This document shows positions 50,975 to 58,973 of a stretch of 64,000 nt of DNA, piece after piece. Position 1 is the stretch's first letter. The number at the start of each line of letters is the position of its first letter. Under the pieces are notes generated by a model. That model saw only the letters and a program-made list of their open reading frames with translations. It was not told where the DNA came from and made no database searches. Source of the DNA: JAICKN01 sp036489565 (GTDB taxonomy: Bacteria; Acidobacteriota; Terriglobia; Terriglobales; Acidobacteriaceae). The stretch spans positions 1 through 64,000 of the forward strand of contig DASXFN010000020.1 in NCBI GenBank assembly GCA_036489565.1, given 5' to 3'. Position numbers and translations under genes: made by a program.

Positions 50975-51981
50975 ATTGCGTTAACCATCCGGATTTATCC
51001 GCGGCGCACTACTGCCGCACGTGCGGCAAGCCTTTATGTTCTGCTTGCAGCCGCGATGTTATGGGAGTGATTTATTGCGAACAATGCCTGGCGGAGCGGA
51101 TGCAGGGAACGCCGCCCGCGCCGGCGCAACCGCCAAGCCCTGGATACGTGCCACCCGCGGCTGGATTTGTTCCAGCGGCTGGCACGTATGTTCCGCCGGC
51201 CGGAGGCGTGGCGCAAGCGGGTTTCATGGGAGGTCCGAATCCCGCACTGGCAGGGTTGTTGTCGGCCATTTTTCCCTTCGGCGTCGGCGCGGTTTACTGC
51301 GGCCAATATATGAAGGGCCTGGTGCACCTGGGGATATTTGTATTCCTGATTGTTGCCGAAAGCAGCAACGTGCCCTGGTTTATCCACATGATTCTGGGGA
51401 TTTCCATTGCGTTCTTTTACGTTTACCAGATCGTGGACTCAGTCCGTACCGCGCATGCCGTGATCGCCGGACAGCCCGCCCCTGATCCTTTTGGCTTTGG
51501 GACGGCCTTCGGGCCGATCCAAAGAAGCGACGGCGCGAAAATGCCGACAGGCGCTATCGTCCTGATCGTTCTGGGCGCGCTGTTTCTTCTCAATACCGCG
51601 CTGCAATTCGATCTTGACCGCGTCTGGCCGCTGTTCCTCATAGCTCTGGGCTTCTGGATGTTCGCGCGAAGCTGGGGCCTGATTCCTTCGCAGTCGCGCG
51701 GCTGCCAGTGCGAACGCTGCAAAGCGCGGAACATGACTGGCCCCGCGATGTTAATGACGGTCGGCGTTCTGTGGCTGCTGTCTGACATGGGAAGTTTGGA
51801 TTGGGGGCATAGCTGGCCGATTATTTTGATCGTGCTTGGCCTGGTCAAGATCCTGCAGGGAAATGCCTCTCGGTCGGGACATGCGGAGTTGCCGAACTCG
51901 CCTGTGGGGCCCGTGCCGCCGATAAATCCCCCAGTTTCGGTAGAACCTCCAAAACCGCCGAGTGAGGTGTCGAATGGCTAG
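50971..51981 (+). CDS. B-box-type zinc finger membrane protein
   Basis: 336 aa from the ATG at 50971 (GGAGG seven bases upstream). An N-terminal B-box-like zinc finger (CVNHPDLSAAHYCRTCGKPLC...CEQC), a Pro/Ala-rich linker, then a TM2-type pair (GLLSAIFPFGVGAVYCGQYMKGL...), and a LiaI/LiaF-type C-terminal membrane region (PTGAIVLIVLGALFLLNTALQF, LMTVGVLWLLSDMGSLDWGHSWPIILIVLGLVKIL). The latter repeats in the next gene. Together they resemble cell envelope stress modules. Overlaps its neighbours by a few bases on each side. Confidence 0.78.
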   Translation: MNCVNHPDLSAAHYCRTCGKPLCSACSRDVMGVIYCEQCLAERMQGTPPAPAQPPSPGYVPPAAGFVPAAGTYVPPAGGVAQAGFMGGPNPALAGLLSAIFPFGVGAVYCGQYMKGLVHLGIFVFLIVAESSNVPWFIHMILGISIAFFYVYQIVDSVRTAHAVIAGQPAPDPFGFGTAFGPIQRSDGAKMPTGAIVLIVLGALFLLNTALQFDLDRVWPLFLIALGFWMFARSWGLIPSQSRGCQCERCKARNMTGPAMLMTVGVLWLLSDMGSLDWGHSWPIILIVLGLVKILQGNASRSGHAELPNSPVGPVPPINPPVSVEPPKPPSEVSNG

Positions 51982-53458
51982 CACACCGCAAATGCCTCAG
52001 ACGCCGTCGCAGGTTCCTCCCCCTTACCGCCATCAGCATCCGCGATCCGTCACCGGGCCGATTGTGCTGATCGTGATTGGCGTCCTGTTCCTGCTGGAGA
52101 AGATGGGAGTTCTGCACTGGGGCAACTTGGGATATCTGTTCGCGCACTACTGGCCCTTGCTGTTGATCTTTTTCGGGCTGGTCAAATTGATTGAGCATAT
52201 GGCCGCGCAACGCAGCGGCGGTTCGGCATCAGGTTTAGGCGTAGGCGGGGCCATTTTGGTTGTAGCCATTATTTTTTGGGGATTGGTTGCTTCTCAAGCG
52301 ACGCACGTGGATTGGAACGCGCTCCGTGATCAGTTTCAGGTTGACGATAATGACTTCCCGTTTTTCGGCCACAAATATAGCTATGAAGATCAGCTGGCGC
52401 AGGCATTTCCTCCCGGAGGAAATCTACACGTAACCGACAATCGTGGCGCGGTGAATATTACGGTTTCAGACGACAATCAAATTCACGTGGCCGTGCATAA
52501 AAGGCTGAATGCCGATAGCCAGGAATCCGCGGATAAATGGAATGCGGGAAGCCCCCCGCAAATTACAGTTTCCGGCCAGAACGTCACCGTCAACGCAAAT
52601 ACGCAGGGCGCGGGTGACCACGGTGTAACCAGCGATCTTGATATCAGCATTCCAAGAAAAGCTTCCGTTGTGGTTTCCGCGGAGCACGGCGACGCCTCGG
52701 TTTTGGGCCGCGACGGTGACGTGAACATTTCGGCCAAGCATGGCGACGTTGCTGTTACTGACATCAACGGCAATGTGCGACTTGATTTGCAGGACAGTTC
52801 CGCGCATATTGCGAAAATCTCCTCCGACGTAAGCGTGCAAGGCAAAGCGCAGGATGTGTCCCTGGAAGACATAAAGGGAACAGTGACGCTCGACGGCGAC
52901 TTTATGGAAAGCCTGCGGCTTGCCCGGCTTGCCAAGCCCATGAACTTTAAGTCGGCGCGCACTCAAATTGATTTCACAAGGCTCGACGGCGACTTAGACC
53001 TCGACTCCGGCGATTTGCGCGTGACCAATGTCGTTGGGCCGGTCCACGTCTCCACCAAGTTCAAGGACATTGGATTGATTGGCGTCACCGGGGACGTGCG
53101 ATTGCGCAACGAGAACGGCGCGGTTGAGATCCAGATGACGAAAATGGGCAGCATGGATGTTGAAAACCAGAATGCCGATATCCAGATTGGCGTTCCTCCC
53201 AAGGCTGCATTTCAACTCGATGCCCGCTCTCATGGCGGAGAAATTGACTCAGATTTCCATACTCTTAATATCCAGAATGGAGATGAGCAATCCACGGCCG
53301 CCGGCAGCGTAGGCAGCGGGGGCCCGCATATGCTGATCAACAACCAGCACGGCAGCATTGAGATTCGCCAGGGAGCCATTGAAGCCGATGTGCCTACCGT
53401 TCCTAAACCGCCCGGCGCTCCGAACGCTCCAGAACCGCCGACGGTCACGGATAATTAA
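51974..53458 (+). CDS. LiaI-type membrane protein with DUF4097 beta-repeat domain
   Basis: 494 aa from the ATG at 51974, which overlaps the previous stop. The N-terminus has LiaI/LiaF-like segments (GPIVLIVIGVLFLLEKMGVLHWGNLGYLFAHYWPLLLIFFGLVKLIEH), a further span (VGGAILVVAIIFWGLVA), and a long C-terminal DUF4097 region (about 155-460) of short strands that read like a right-handed beta-helix (SVVVSAEHGDASVLGRDGDVNIS, LTVHGLG-free). The family is thought to be a putative adhesin or envelope-stress element. It is the last gene of the ECF operon and is probably its major output. Confidence 0.83.
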   Translation: MASTPQMPQTPSQVPPPYRHQHPRSVTGPIVLIVIGVLFLLEKMGVLHWGNLGYLFAHYWPLLLIFFGLVKLIEHMAAQRSGGSASGLGVGGAILVVAIIFWGLVASQATHVDWNALRDQFQVDDNDFPFFGHKYSYEDQLAQAFPPGGNLHVTDNRGAVNITVSDDNQIHVAVHKRLNADSQESADKWNAGSPPQITVSGQNVTVNANTQGAGDHGVTSDLDISIPRKASVVVSAEHGDASVLGRDGDVNISAKHGDVAVTDINGNVRLDLQDSSAHIAKISSDVSVQGKAQDVSLEDIKGTVTLDGDFMESLRLARLAKPMNFKSARTQIDFTRLDGDLDLDSGDLRVTNVVGPVHVSTKFKDIGLIGVTGDVRLRNENGAVEIQMTKMGSMDVENQNADIQIGVPPKAAFQLDARSHGGEIDSDFHTLNIQNGDEQSTAAGSVGSGGPHMLINNQHGSIEIRQGAIEADVPTVPKPPGAPNAPEPPTVTDN

Positions 53459-53585
53459 TAGAAAATACGGAAGTTAGACCTTCATGGTCGTTGCGTAATT
53501 ACTCTTCTCTCAGCCCTTTTGAAGAGTTTCCCCAATTGATTTCGGATAGGGCTTCCAGCCGCGCCGCCCAAGGCTTAATACAGAC

Positions 53586-53597
53586 GGGCTTCAGCCC
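53586..53597. repeat. GGGCTTCAGCCC short palindrome
   Basis: GGGCT-TC-AGCCC is a perfect 5-bp inverted repeat in the 219-bp gap before asd. This motif type recurs in Acidobacteriota intergenic regions; no promoter boxes could be placed with confidence in this gap. Confidence 0.4.
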
Positions 53598-53677
53598 CTG
53601 AGGCACCGGAAGCTTGTTCCTTCTGATTCATTCTGAGATGGTTCATTTAGAGAGAGCTTCTAGTAAAATACCTGCTT

Positions 53678-54814
53678 ATGCTTCGTGTTGGATTCATTGG
53701 GTGGAGAGGGATGGTCGGCAGCGTCCTCATGCAGCGCATGCGTGAGGAAAGCGACTTTGCTGGTCTCGATCCTGTCTTTTTCTCGACTTCAAACGCCGGC
53801 GGGGCTGCGCCCAAAGAGGCTGCTGGCGCGCCGTTGAAGAACGCGTCAGACCTGAAGGAACTCGCCAAGTGCGATGTGCTCATCAGTTGCCAGGGCGGCG
53901 AGTACACCACGGAAGTTTACGGCCCGCTGCGTAAAAATGGCTGGCAGGGATATTGGATTGATGCCGCCTCCACGCTCCGTATGGAAAAAGATGCGGTCAT
54001 TGTTCTCGACCCGGTCAATGGAGACGTGATTGAGCGTGGTCTTGCTTCAGGCGTTCGCAGTTTTATCGGCGGGAACTGTACCGTCAGCCTGATGCTGATG
54101 GCTTGCGCTGGTTTGTTCAAAGCTGGCCTCGTCGAATGGATGAGTTGTATGACGTATCAGGCGGCCTCAGGCGCAGGCGCGGCTAAAATGCTGGAACTGG
54201 TCAAGCAGATGAGTGCGTTGGTTGATCCCGTTCGAAAAAATCCTTCGGAGAATGCGCTGGAAGTAGATCGCATGGTGATTGAAGCGCAGCGGGCTCCTTC
54301 ACTGCCGACCGGCGAAATTGGCGCGCCTTTGGCGGGCAGCCTTATTGCCTGGATTGACAAAGAAATGCCCGGCGGCCAGAGCAAAGAAGAATGGAAGGGC
54401 ATGGCCGAGACCAACAAGATCATGGGCCTGAACCCTGCGGTGCCGGTGGATGGCATCTGCGTGCGCGTTGGTTCCATGCGCTGCCACAGTCAGGGGCTGA
54501 CGATTAAATTAAAAAAAGATGTTCCGCTCGACGAGATCGAACAGATTATCGCCAGCAACAACGATTGGGTTCGCGTTGTACCGAACAATAAAGACGCGAC
54601 TGTGCGCGATCTCACGCCGACTGCCGTTTCCGGCAAGCTGCATGTTCCCATCGGACGCCTGCACAAATTAAAAATGGGTCCGGAGTATCTCGGAGCATTT
54701 ACTGTAGGCGATCAGTTGCTTTGGGGCGCGGCCGAACCGCTGCGGAGAATGCTGAACATTGTGCGGGAGCATGTAGGAGAACCGCAATTGGCAACGGCGC
54801 AGACACGTTCGTGA
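53678..54814 (+). CDS. asd: Aspartate-semialdehyde dehydrogenase
   Basis: 378 aa. N-terminal VGFIGWRGMVGSVLMQRM is the NADP-binding loop; the catalytic Cys is in IGGNCTVSLMLMA. QAASGAGA and the C-terminal IGRLHKLKMGPEYLGAFTVGDQLLWGAAEPLRRML complete the proteobacterial-type enzyme. It reduces aspartyl phosphate to aspartate semialdehyde, feeding lysine/diaminopimelate, threonine and methionine synthesis. No strong Shine-Dalgarno before ATG 53678. The carbonic anhydrase follows after 22 bp. Confidence 0.95.
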   Translation: MLRVGFIGWRGMVGSVLMQRMREESDFAGLDPVFFSTSNAGGAAPKEAAGAPLKNASDLKELAKCDVLISCQGGEYTTEVYGPLRKNGWQGYWIDAASTLRMEKDAVIVLDPVNGDVIERGLASGVRSFIGGNCTVSLMLMACAGLFKAGLVEWMSCMTYQAASGAGAAKMLELVKQMSALVDPVRKNPSENALEVDRMVIEAQRAPSLPTGEIGAPLAGSLIAWIDKEMPGGQSKEEWKGMAETNKIMGLNPAVPVDGICVRVGSMRCHSQGLTIKLKKDVPLDEIEQIIASNNDWVRVVPNNKDATVRDLTPTAVSGKLHVPIGRLHKLKMGPEYLGAFTVGDQLLWGAAEPLRRMLNIVREHVGEPQLATAQTRS

Positions 54815-54836
54815 TCCGGTCAAATATTCAACGCAA

Positions 54837-55349
54837 ATGATCCGCCCCTACAAAGGCATTTCACCCACCATCCCTGCGTCCTGCTACATTGACGACTCCG
54901 CGCAGATCATCGGCGATGTCGTCCTCGGTGAGCACTCCAGCGTCTGGATGAATGCCGTTGTCCGCGGCGACGTGTACGCCATCCGCATTGGATCAAGCAC
55001 GAACATTCAGGACAATTGTGTTTTGCATGGAATGAAGGAACAATACGGCGTCACGCTGGGCGATTACGTGACCGTAGGCCATTCCGTGAATCTGCACGGA
55101 TGCACCATCCAAGACCGCTGCCTGATCGGTATGGGCTCCATCATTTTGAATGGCGCGAAGATCGGCGCGGGCTCGATCATTGCCGCAGGAACTTTGATCC
55201 CCGAACAAACCGTCGTTGAACCGGGATCGTTGTGGATGGGCTCTCCGGGAAAATTCCGCCGCAAGCTGAATGAAAAAGACCAGGAAAGCATCCTGCGCTA
55301 TGCCAATAATTATTTGGGATATAAAGATTCGTACCTGCGGGAACGCTGA
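54837..55349 (+). CDS. Gamma-class carbonic anhydrase-like protein
   Basis: 170 aa. Left-handed beta-helix hexapeptide turns (VLGEHSSVWMNAVVRGDVYAIRIGSSTNIQDNCVLHG). Metal His residues are seen in CVLHG and in VGHSVNLHGC. Members with this layout are gamma carbonic anhydrases or acyltransferase-like relatives; activity is not certain. It shares the strand with asd at short distance. Confidence 0.85.
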   Translation: MIRPYKGISPTIPASCYIDDSAQIIGDVVLGEHSSVWMNAVVRGDVYAIRIGSSTNIQDNCVLHGMKEQYGVTLGDYVTVGHSVNLHGCTIQDRCLIGMGSIILNGAKIGAGSIIAAGTLIPEQTVVEPGSLWMGSPGKFRRKLNEKDQESILRYANNYLGYKDSYLRER

Positions 55350-55380
55350 ATCCACAATGCATCTGTTACCCTAAACAATT

Positions 55381-55547
55381 GTCATCCTGAGCGAAGCAAT
55401 GTTTCCGCGAAGCGCGAAACACTGCGCAGTCGAAGGATCCCTATCAGCTGATATATGTAAATGCAGGTTAGGAGCATTTTTGTCGGTAGGGATTCTTCGA
55501 CTTCACAATTCATTCGCAAGCGAATGAATTATTACGCTCAGAATGAC
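55381..55547. repeat. GTCATCC...GGATGAC-type intergenic repeat, copy 3
   Basis: 167 bp with ends GTCATCCTGAGCGAAGC and ACGCTCAGAATGAC. Near the right end it carries AATTCATTCGC-AA-GCGAATGAATT, a palindrome it shares with copy 4. Sits between the carbonic anhydrase gene and proS. Confidence 0.8.
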
Positions 55548-55564
55548 AAGAAATAGACTCATCC

Positions 55565-57004
55565 ATGAAGAAAATTACTCCTCGATCTGAAGATTTTGCC
55601 GCCTGGTATCAGGATGTCGTGCTGCAAGGCGACATGGCCGAGCCCGCTGAAGTGGTGAAGGGCTGCATGGTCATCAAGCCCAACGGCTATGCCATTTGGG
55701 AGCTCTTGCAGCGCGAGCTTGATGACCGCTTCAAAGCAACCGGCCACGAGAACGCTTATTTCCCGTTGCTCATTCCGCAAAGCTTTTTGAAAAAAGAAGC
55801 GGAGCATGTAGAAGGTTTCTCGCCGGAACTCGCGGTTGTGACCATCGCCGGCGGCAAGCAGCTTGAAGAGCCGTACGTGATTCGGCCCACGTCGGAAACG
55901 ATCATCGGTCACTTCTTTGCCAAGTGGATTCATAGCTATCGCGATCTGCCTGTGCTCATTAATCAATGGGCAAACGTTATTCGATGGGAGCTGCGTACAC
56001 GCATGTTCCTGCGCACCACCGAATTTCTCTGGCAGGAAGGCCACACCGCCCACGCCTCGCACGAAGAGGCGCTCGAAGAAACGCTGCGCATGTTGGACGT
56101 TTACGCCGACGTTGCCGAGAATGTAATGGCCATGCCAGTAGTGAAAGGCATGAAGACGCTGGCAGAAAAGTTTGCCGGGGCCGTCCGTTCCTATTCGATT
56201 GAAGCCATGATGCAGAATGGACTCGCGCTGCAAGCTGGCACCAGCCACGATCTCGGGCAGAATTTCGGCAAGGCCTTCGATGTGCAGTTCCAAACCAAAG
56301 AAGGCAAGCTCGATTACGTTTGGCAAACAAGCTGGGGGGTGAGCACGCGTCTTATCGGCGGATTGATCATGACGCACTCCGACGACAAAGGGTTAGTGCT
56401 GCCTCCGAAGCTCGCCCCGAAAAAAGTCGTGCTGGTGCCCATCTTCCGCAAGGAAGAGGAACGCGCATTGGTCATGGAAGCGGCTGCGAAAATTGCCAAA
56501 GAAGTCGGCGCTCACGTGGATGCCCGCGAGAGCGAAACTCCTGGCTCGAAATTCTTCCACTGGGAGCAGCGCGGTGTTCCGGTTGTGCTGGAACTTGGCC
56601 CTCGAGACGTGGCCAGCGGAAATATTGTGATCAAGCGCCGCGACACTGGTACGAAAGAAATTATTCCGCAGGCGGAAGTAGTGGGGAAGGTGAAGGCCAC
56701 ACTCGAAGTCATGCAGAAAGATTTATATGCCAAAGCCAAGCAGCGTTTGAAAGACAATACCGTGCTGGCAAATTCCATCGAGGAAGTGGAAGCCATTTTA
56801 AGCAACGAAGTCACGGCGGAAAAAGGCGGCGGCAAATTTGTGATGGCGCATTTGAAAGATGATCCGAAAAACGATGCGCGAATCAAAGAGTTCAAAGCCA
56901 GCGTGCGCAATATTCCCGCGGTCGATGAATTCGACGGCCCCGGCAAATGTATTTTGACGGGAGAGCAGGTGGATCGGCGCGTTTGCATCGCGAAAGCATA
57001 TTAA
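55565..57004 (+). CDS. proS: Prolyl-tRNA synthetase (short, archaeal/eukaryote-like form)
   Basis: 479 aa; the bacterial long form has an extra editing domain that is absent here. The class II core shows GYAIWELLQRELDDRFKATGHENAYFP, VIRPTSETII, and the motif-2 loop RWELRTRMFLRTTEFLWQEGHTAHA, with an intact motif 3 (TSWGVSTRLIGGLIMTHSDD). The C-terminus carries the anticodon-binding and zinc-like region. Charges tRNA-Pro with proline. ATG 55565 is directly after copy 3 of the GTCATCC repeat. hisS and aspS follow on the same strand. Confidence 0.95.
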   Translation: MKKITPRSEDFAAWYQDVVLQGDMAEPAEVVKGCMVIKPNGYAIWELLQRELDDRFKATGHENAYFPLLIPQSFLKKEAEHVEGFSPELAVVTIAGGKQLEEPYVIRPTSETIIGHFFAKWIHSYRDLPVLINQWANVIRWELRTRMFLRTTEFLWQEGHTAHASHEEALEETLRMLDVYADVAENVMAMPVVKGMKTLAEKFAGAVRSYSIEAMMQNGLALQAGTSHDLGQNFGKAFDVQFQTKEGKLDYVWQTSWGVSTRLIGGLIMTHSDDKGLVLPPKLAPKKVVLVPIFRKEEERALVMEAAAKIAKEVGAHVDARESETPGSKFFHWEQRGVPVVLELGPRDVASGNIVIKRRDTGTKEIIPQAEVVGKVKATLEVMQKDLYAKAKQRLKDNTVLANSIEEVEAILSNEVTAEKGGGKFVMAHLKDDPKNDARIKEFKASVRNIPAVDEFDGPGKCILTGEQVDRRVCIAKAY

Positions 57005-57070
57005 GCGCTGGTTATCCTACTTCTTCGCAAAGCATATTATCTGTTAACGAATGTGCACCGAAAAAGATTT

Positions 57071-57260
57071 GTCATCCTGAGCGAAGTCGAAGGACCTTGC
57101 GTTGGTTTGGGAGCTTGTATGCTGTGGCGAGTAGTTTCAGTGGTGGATTTATCGTCCAGAAACTTCCGCGACAGTCCGTGGTGGTCTTAGAGGAACACAA
57201 GATCCTTCGACTGCGCAAATTCATTCGCAAAGCGAATGAATTTACTTCGCTCAGGATGAC
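57071..57260. repeat. GTCATCC...GGATGAC-type intergenic repeat, copy 4
   Basis: 190 bp with ends GTCATCCTGAGCGAAG and CTTCGCTCAGGATGAC, a perfect inversion over 16 bases. It contains AATTCATTCGC-AAA-GCGAATGAATT, as copy 3. It fills most of the 310-bp proS-hisS gap. Confidence 0.85.
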
Positions 57261-57314
57261 AAGGTTTTAAGGTTTGCCAAGAACTGACAACCGGCCACCG
57301 GGAACTGACTACTA

Positions 57315-58928
57315 ATGATCAAAGCTGTCCGAGGAACGCGCGATCTTCTCCCGCCGGAAACGGTGCTGTGGAACCACGTCGAAAGCGTGGTGCGCGACGT
57401 GTTCCGCGCTTACAACTTCCAGGAAATTCGCACGCCAATTTTCGAGAAAACTGAACTCTTCTCACGAGGCGTCGGCGAAGAAACAGACATCGTCTCGAAA
57501 GAGATGTACACGTGGGAAGATGGCATCTATCCTGCAGATTACGCTGTCCACAAAGAATGGATGGTTGGAAAATTCCCAAGCATAACGCAGTTCCAAAAAA
57601 TAGACCCCGAAGCTGCGCAGCAGTGGCGGAGGGGCACTCAGGGGCCCGTTCTGTTCCTGGAACTCAACGGCACGCGTACAGTGGTCAAATTCAAATACGC
57701 CCCGACCATTGCGGATCTACTAGAACTGAAGAATGCCCGTACTAATTGGAAGCCTTCGGCGCCGCCCGAGGCATCCCTTCTCTTAGTGGTGTATGCGGGT
57801 ACAACACCGGACGCAGTCACGGAACGAGCTGCAAAGGAAGACATTCAGATCGAAGAATTGACTATAGAAGATTTTCAACGTCCTCAATTCCTTGCCCTGC
57901 GTCCGGAAAACACCGCCGGCGTTGTACGCGCCTACATCGAACACAAGCTCGGAGATCGTGGCCTCAACAAGCTTTATTACATCGGCCCACAGTTTCGCCG
58001 CGAGCGTCCGCAGAAGGGACGCTATCGCCAGTTCTACCAGATCGGCGCCGAAGTTATTGGCCCTGCGACTTCGGGAAGCGAATCCCCTGCGCGCGATGCC
58101 GAACTTTTGGAAATGCTGGCTACACTGCTCGACCGGTTGGGCATCAAAAACTGGAACTTGCAACTGAATTCCGTGGGATCGTCGGCCGATCGTGCGAAGT
58201 ACAACGAAGTTCTGCGCCAGGCGCTCGAGCCAGTGAAAGACAAAATGTGCGGCGACTGCCAGCGGCGCGCCGTCACCAATCCGCTGCGCGTGCTGGACTG
58301 CAAAGTTTCTGAAGATCAGCCGATCATCGAAACATTGCCGCGCATTTTTGACTACCTCGACGACGCAAGCAAAAAACATTTCGAAGAGGTGACGGCGATT
58401 TTAGAGAGTGTCGGCGTCCCTTTTGAGATTAATCATCGCCTGGTACGCGGCCTCGACTATTACACGCGCACGGCTTTTGAGTTCACGCACGGGGCGCTTG
58501 GAGCGCAGAACGCCATCCTTGGCGGCGGACGTTATGACGGCCTTGCTGAATTATTGGGAAGCCCGCAACCCGCTCCTGGCATTGGTTTTGCCATCGGCGA
58601 AGACCGCCTGGTGATGGCGTTGCAGGAAGCCGCTGGGGATGTGCAATTAAAGCCGGATGTTTATATCGCGCCGCTCGGTGCCGGCATGAATCGCGAGGCT
58701 GCCAAACTCGCCCGCGAGCTTCGTCGCGCCAATATCATTGCGGAACTCGGCGACGAGAGCTTCCGCCTGAAAAAATCTTTCGAGACTGCGGACAAAATAG
58801 GCGCGCGCTTCATCTTGATTGTCGGGGAAAATGAGGTAAAAGCCGACACTTTCGCCCTTAAGAACCTAAAGAGCGGCGAACAGGTCTCCGTCCCACGCGC
58901 CGAACTTGGCCAGCGCATTCATTTATAA
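57315..58928 (+). CDS. hisS: Histidyl-tRNA synthetase with a 117-residue insertion
   Basis: 537 aa, about 110-120 longer than usual. Conserved parts are normal: the N-terminal KAVRGTRDLLPPETVLWNHVE, motif 1 (VEKTEMYT-like EMYTWED at 63-69), motif 2 (LALRPENTAG...RRERPQKGRYRQFYQIG), GLDYYTRTAFE, motif 3 (GGGRYDGL...GIGFAIGEDR) and the anticodon domain to the end. The extra segment (residues 70-186, 57522-57872) separates EMYTWED from FQRPQFLALRPEN. It has helix- and strand-like parts and no known domain. The insertion is in frame and the gene is unbroken, so a functional enzyme is expected. ATG at 57315. Confidence 0.93.
   Translation: MIKAVRGTRDLLPPETVLWNHVESVVRDVFRAYNFQEIRTPIFEKTELFSRGVGEETDIVSKEMYTWEDGIYPADYAVHKEWMVGKFPSITQFQKIDPEAAQQWRRGTQGPVLFLELNGTRTVVKFKYAPTIADLLELKNARTNWKPSAPPEASLLLVVYAGTTPDAVTERAAKEDIQIEELTIEDFQRPQFLALRPENTAGVVRAYIEHKLGDRGLNKLYYIGPQFRRERPQKGRYRQFYQIGAEVIGPATSGSESPARDAELLEMLATLLDRLGIKNWNLQLNSVGSSADRAKYNEVLRQALEPVKDKMCGDCQRRAVTNPLRVLDCKVSEDQPIIETLPRIFDYLDDASKKHFEEVTAILESVGVPFEINHRLVRGLDYYTRTAFEFTHGALGAQNAILGGGRYDGLAELLGSPQPAPGIGFAIGEDRLVMALQEAAGDVQLKPDVYIAPLGAGMNREAAKLARELRRANIIAELGDESFRLKKSFETADKIGARFILIVGENEVKADTFALKNLKSGEQVSVPRAELGQRIHL
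57522..57872 (+). other. In-frame 351-bp insertion inside hisS
   Basis: Residues 70-186 of the HisRS, absent from other synthetases in the family as I know them. The two edges read GAAGAT in frame (57516-57521 and 57867-57872, E-D each time), so removing one copy plus the 351 bp yields EMYTWEDFQRPQFLALRPEN, the usual spacing. No splice-type Cys/Ser or HN residues are at the edges, so it is not an intein. Its fold and origin are unknown. Confidence 0.7.
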
Positions 58929-58973
58929 TTCTCAATTCGGCTTTTCGCCGTATTTTCCACTGAAAGGCACAAC

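Noticed and set aside
57522..57872. Intein in hisS
   Set aside because: No Cys/Ser at the left edge, no His-Asn and Cys/Ser/Thr at the right edge, and no Hint-domain motifs; the segment is too short for a normal intein.
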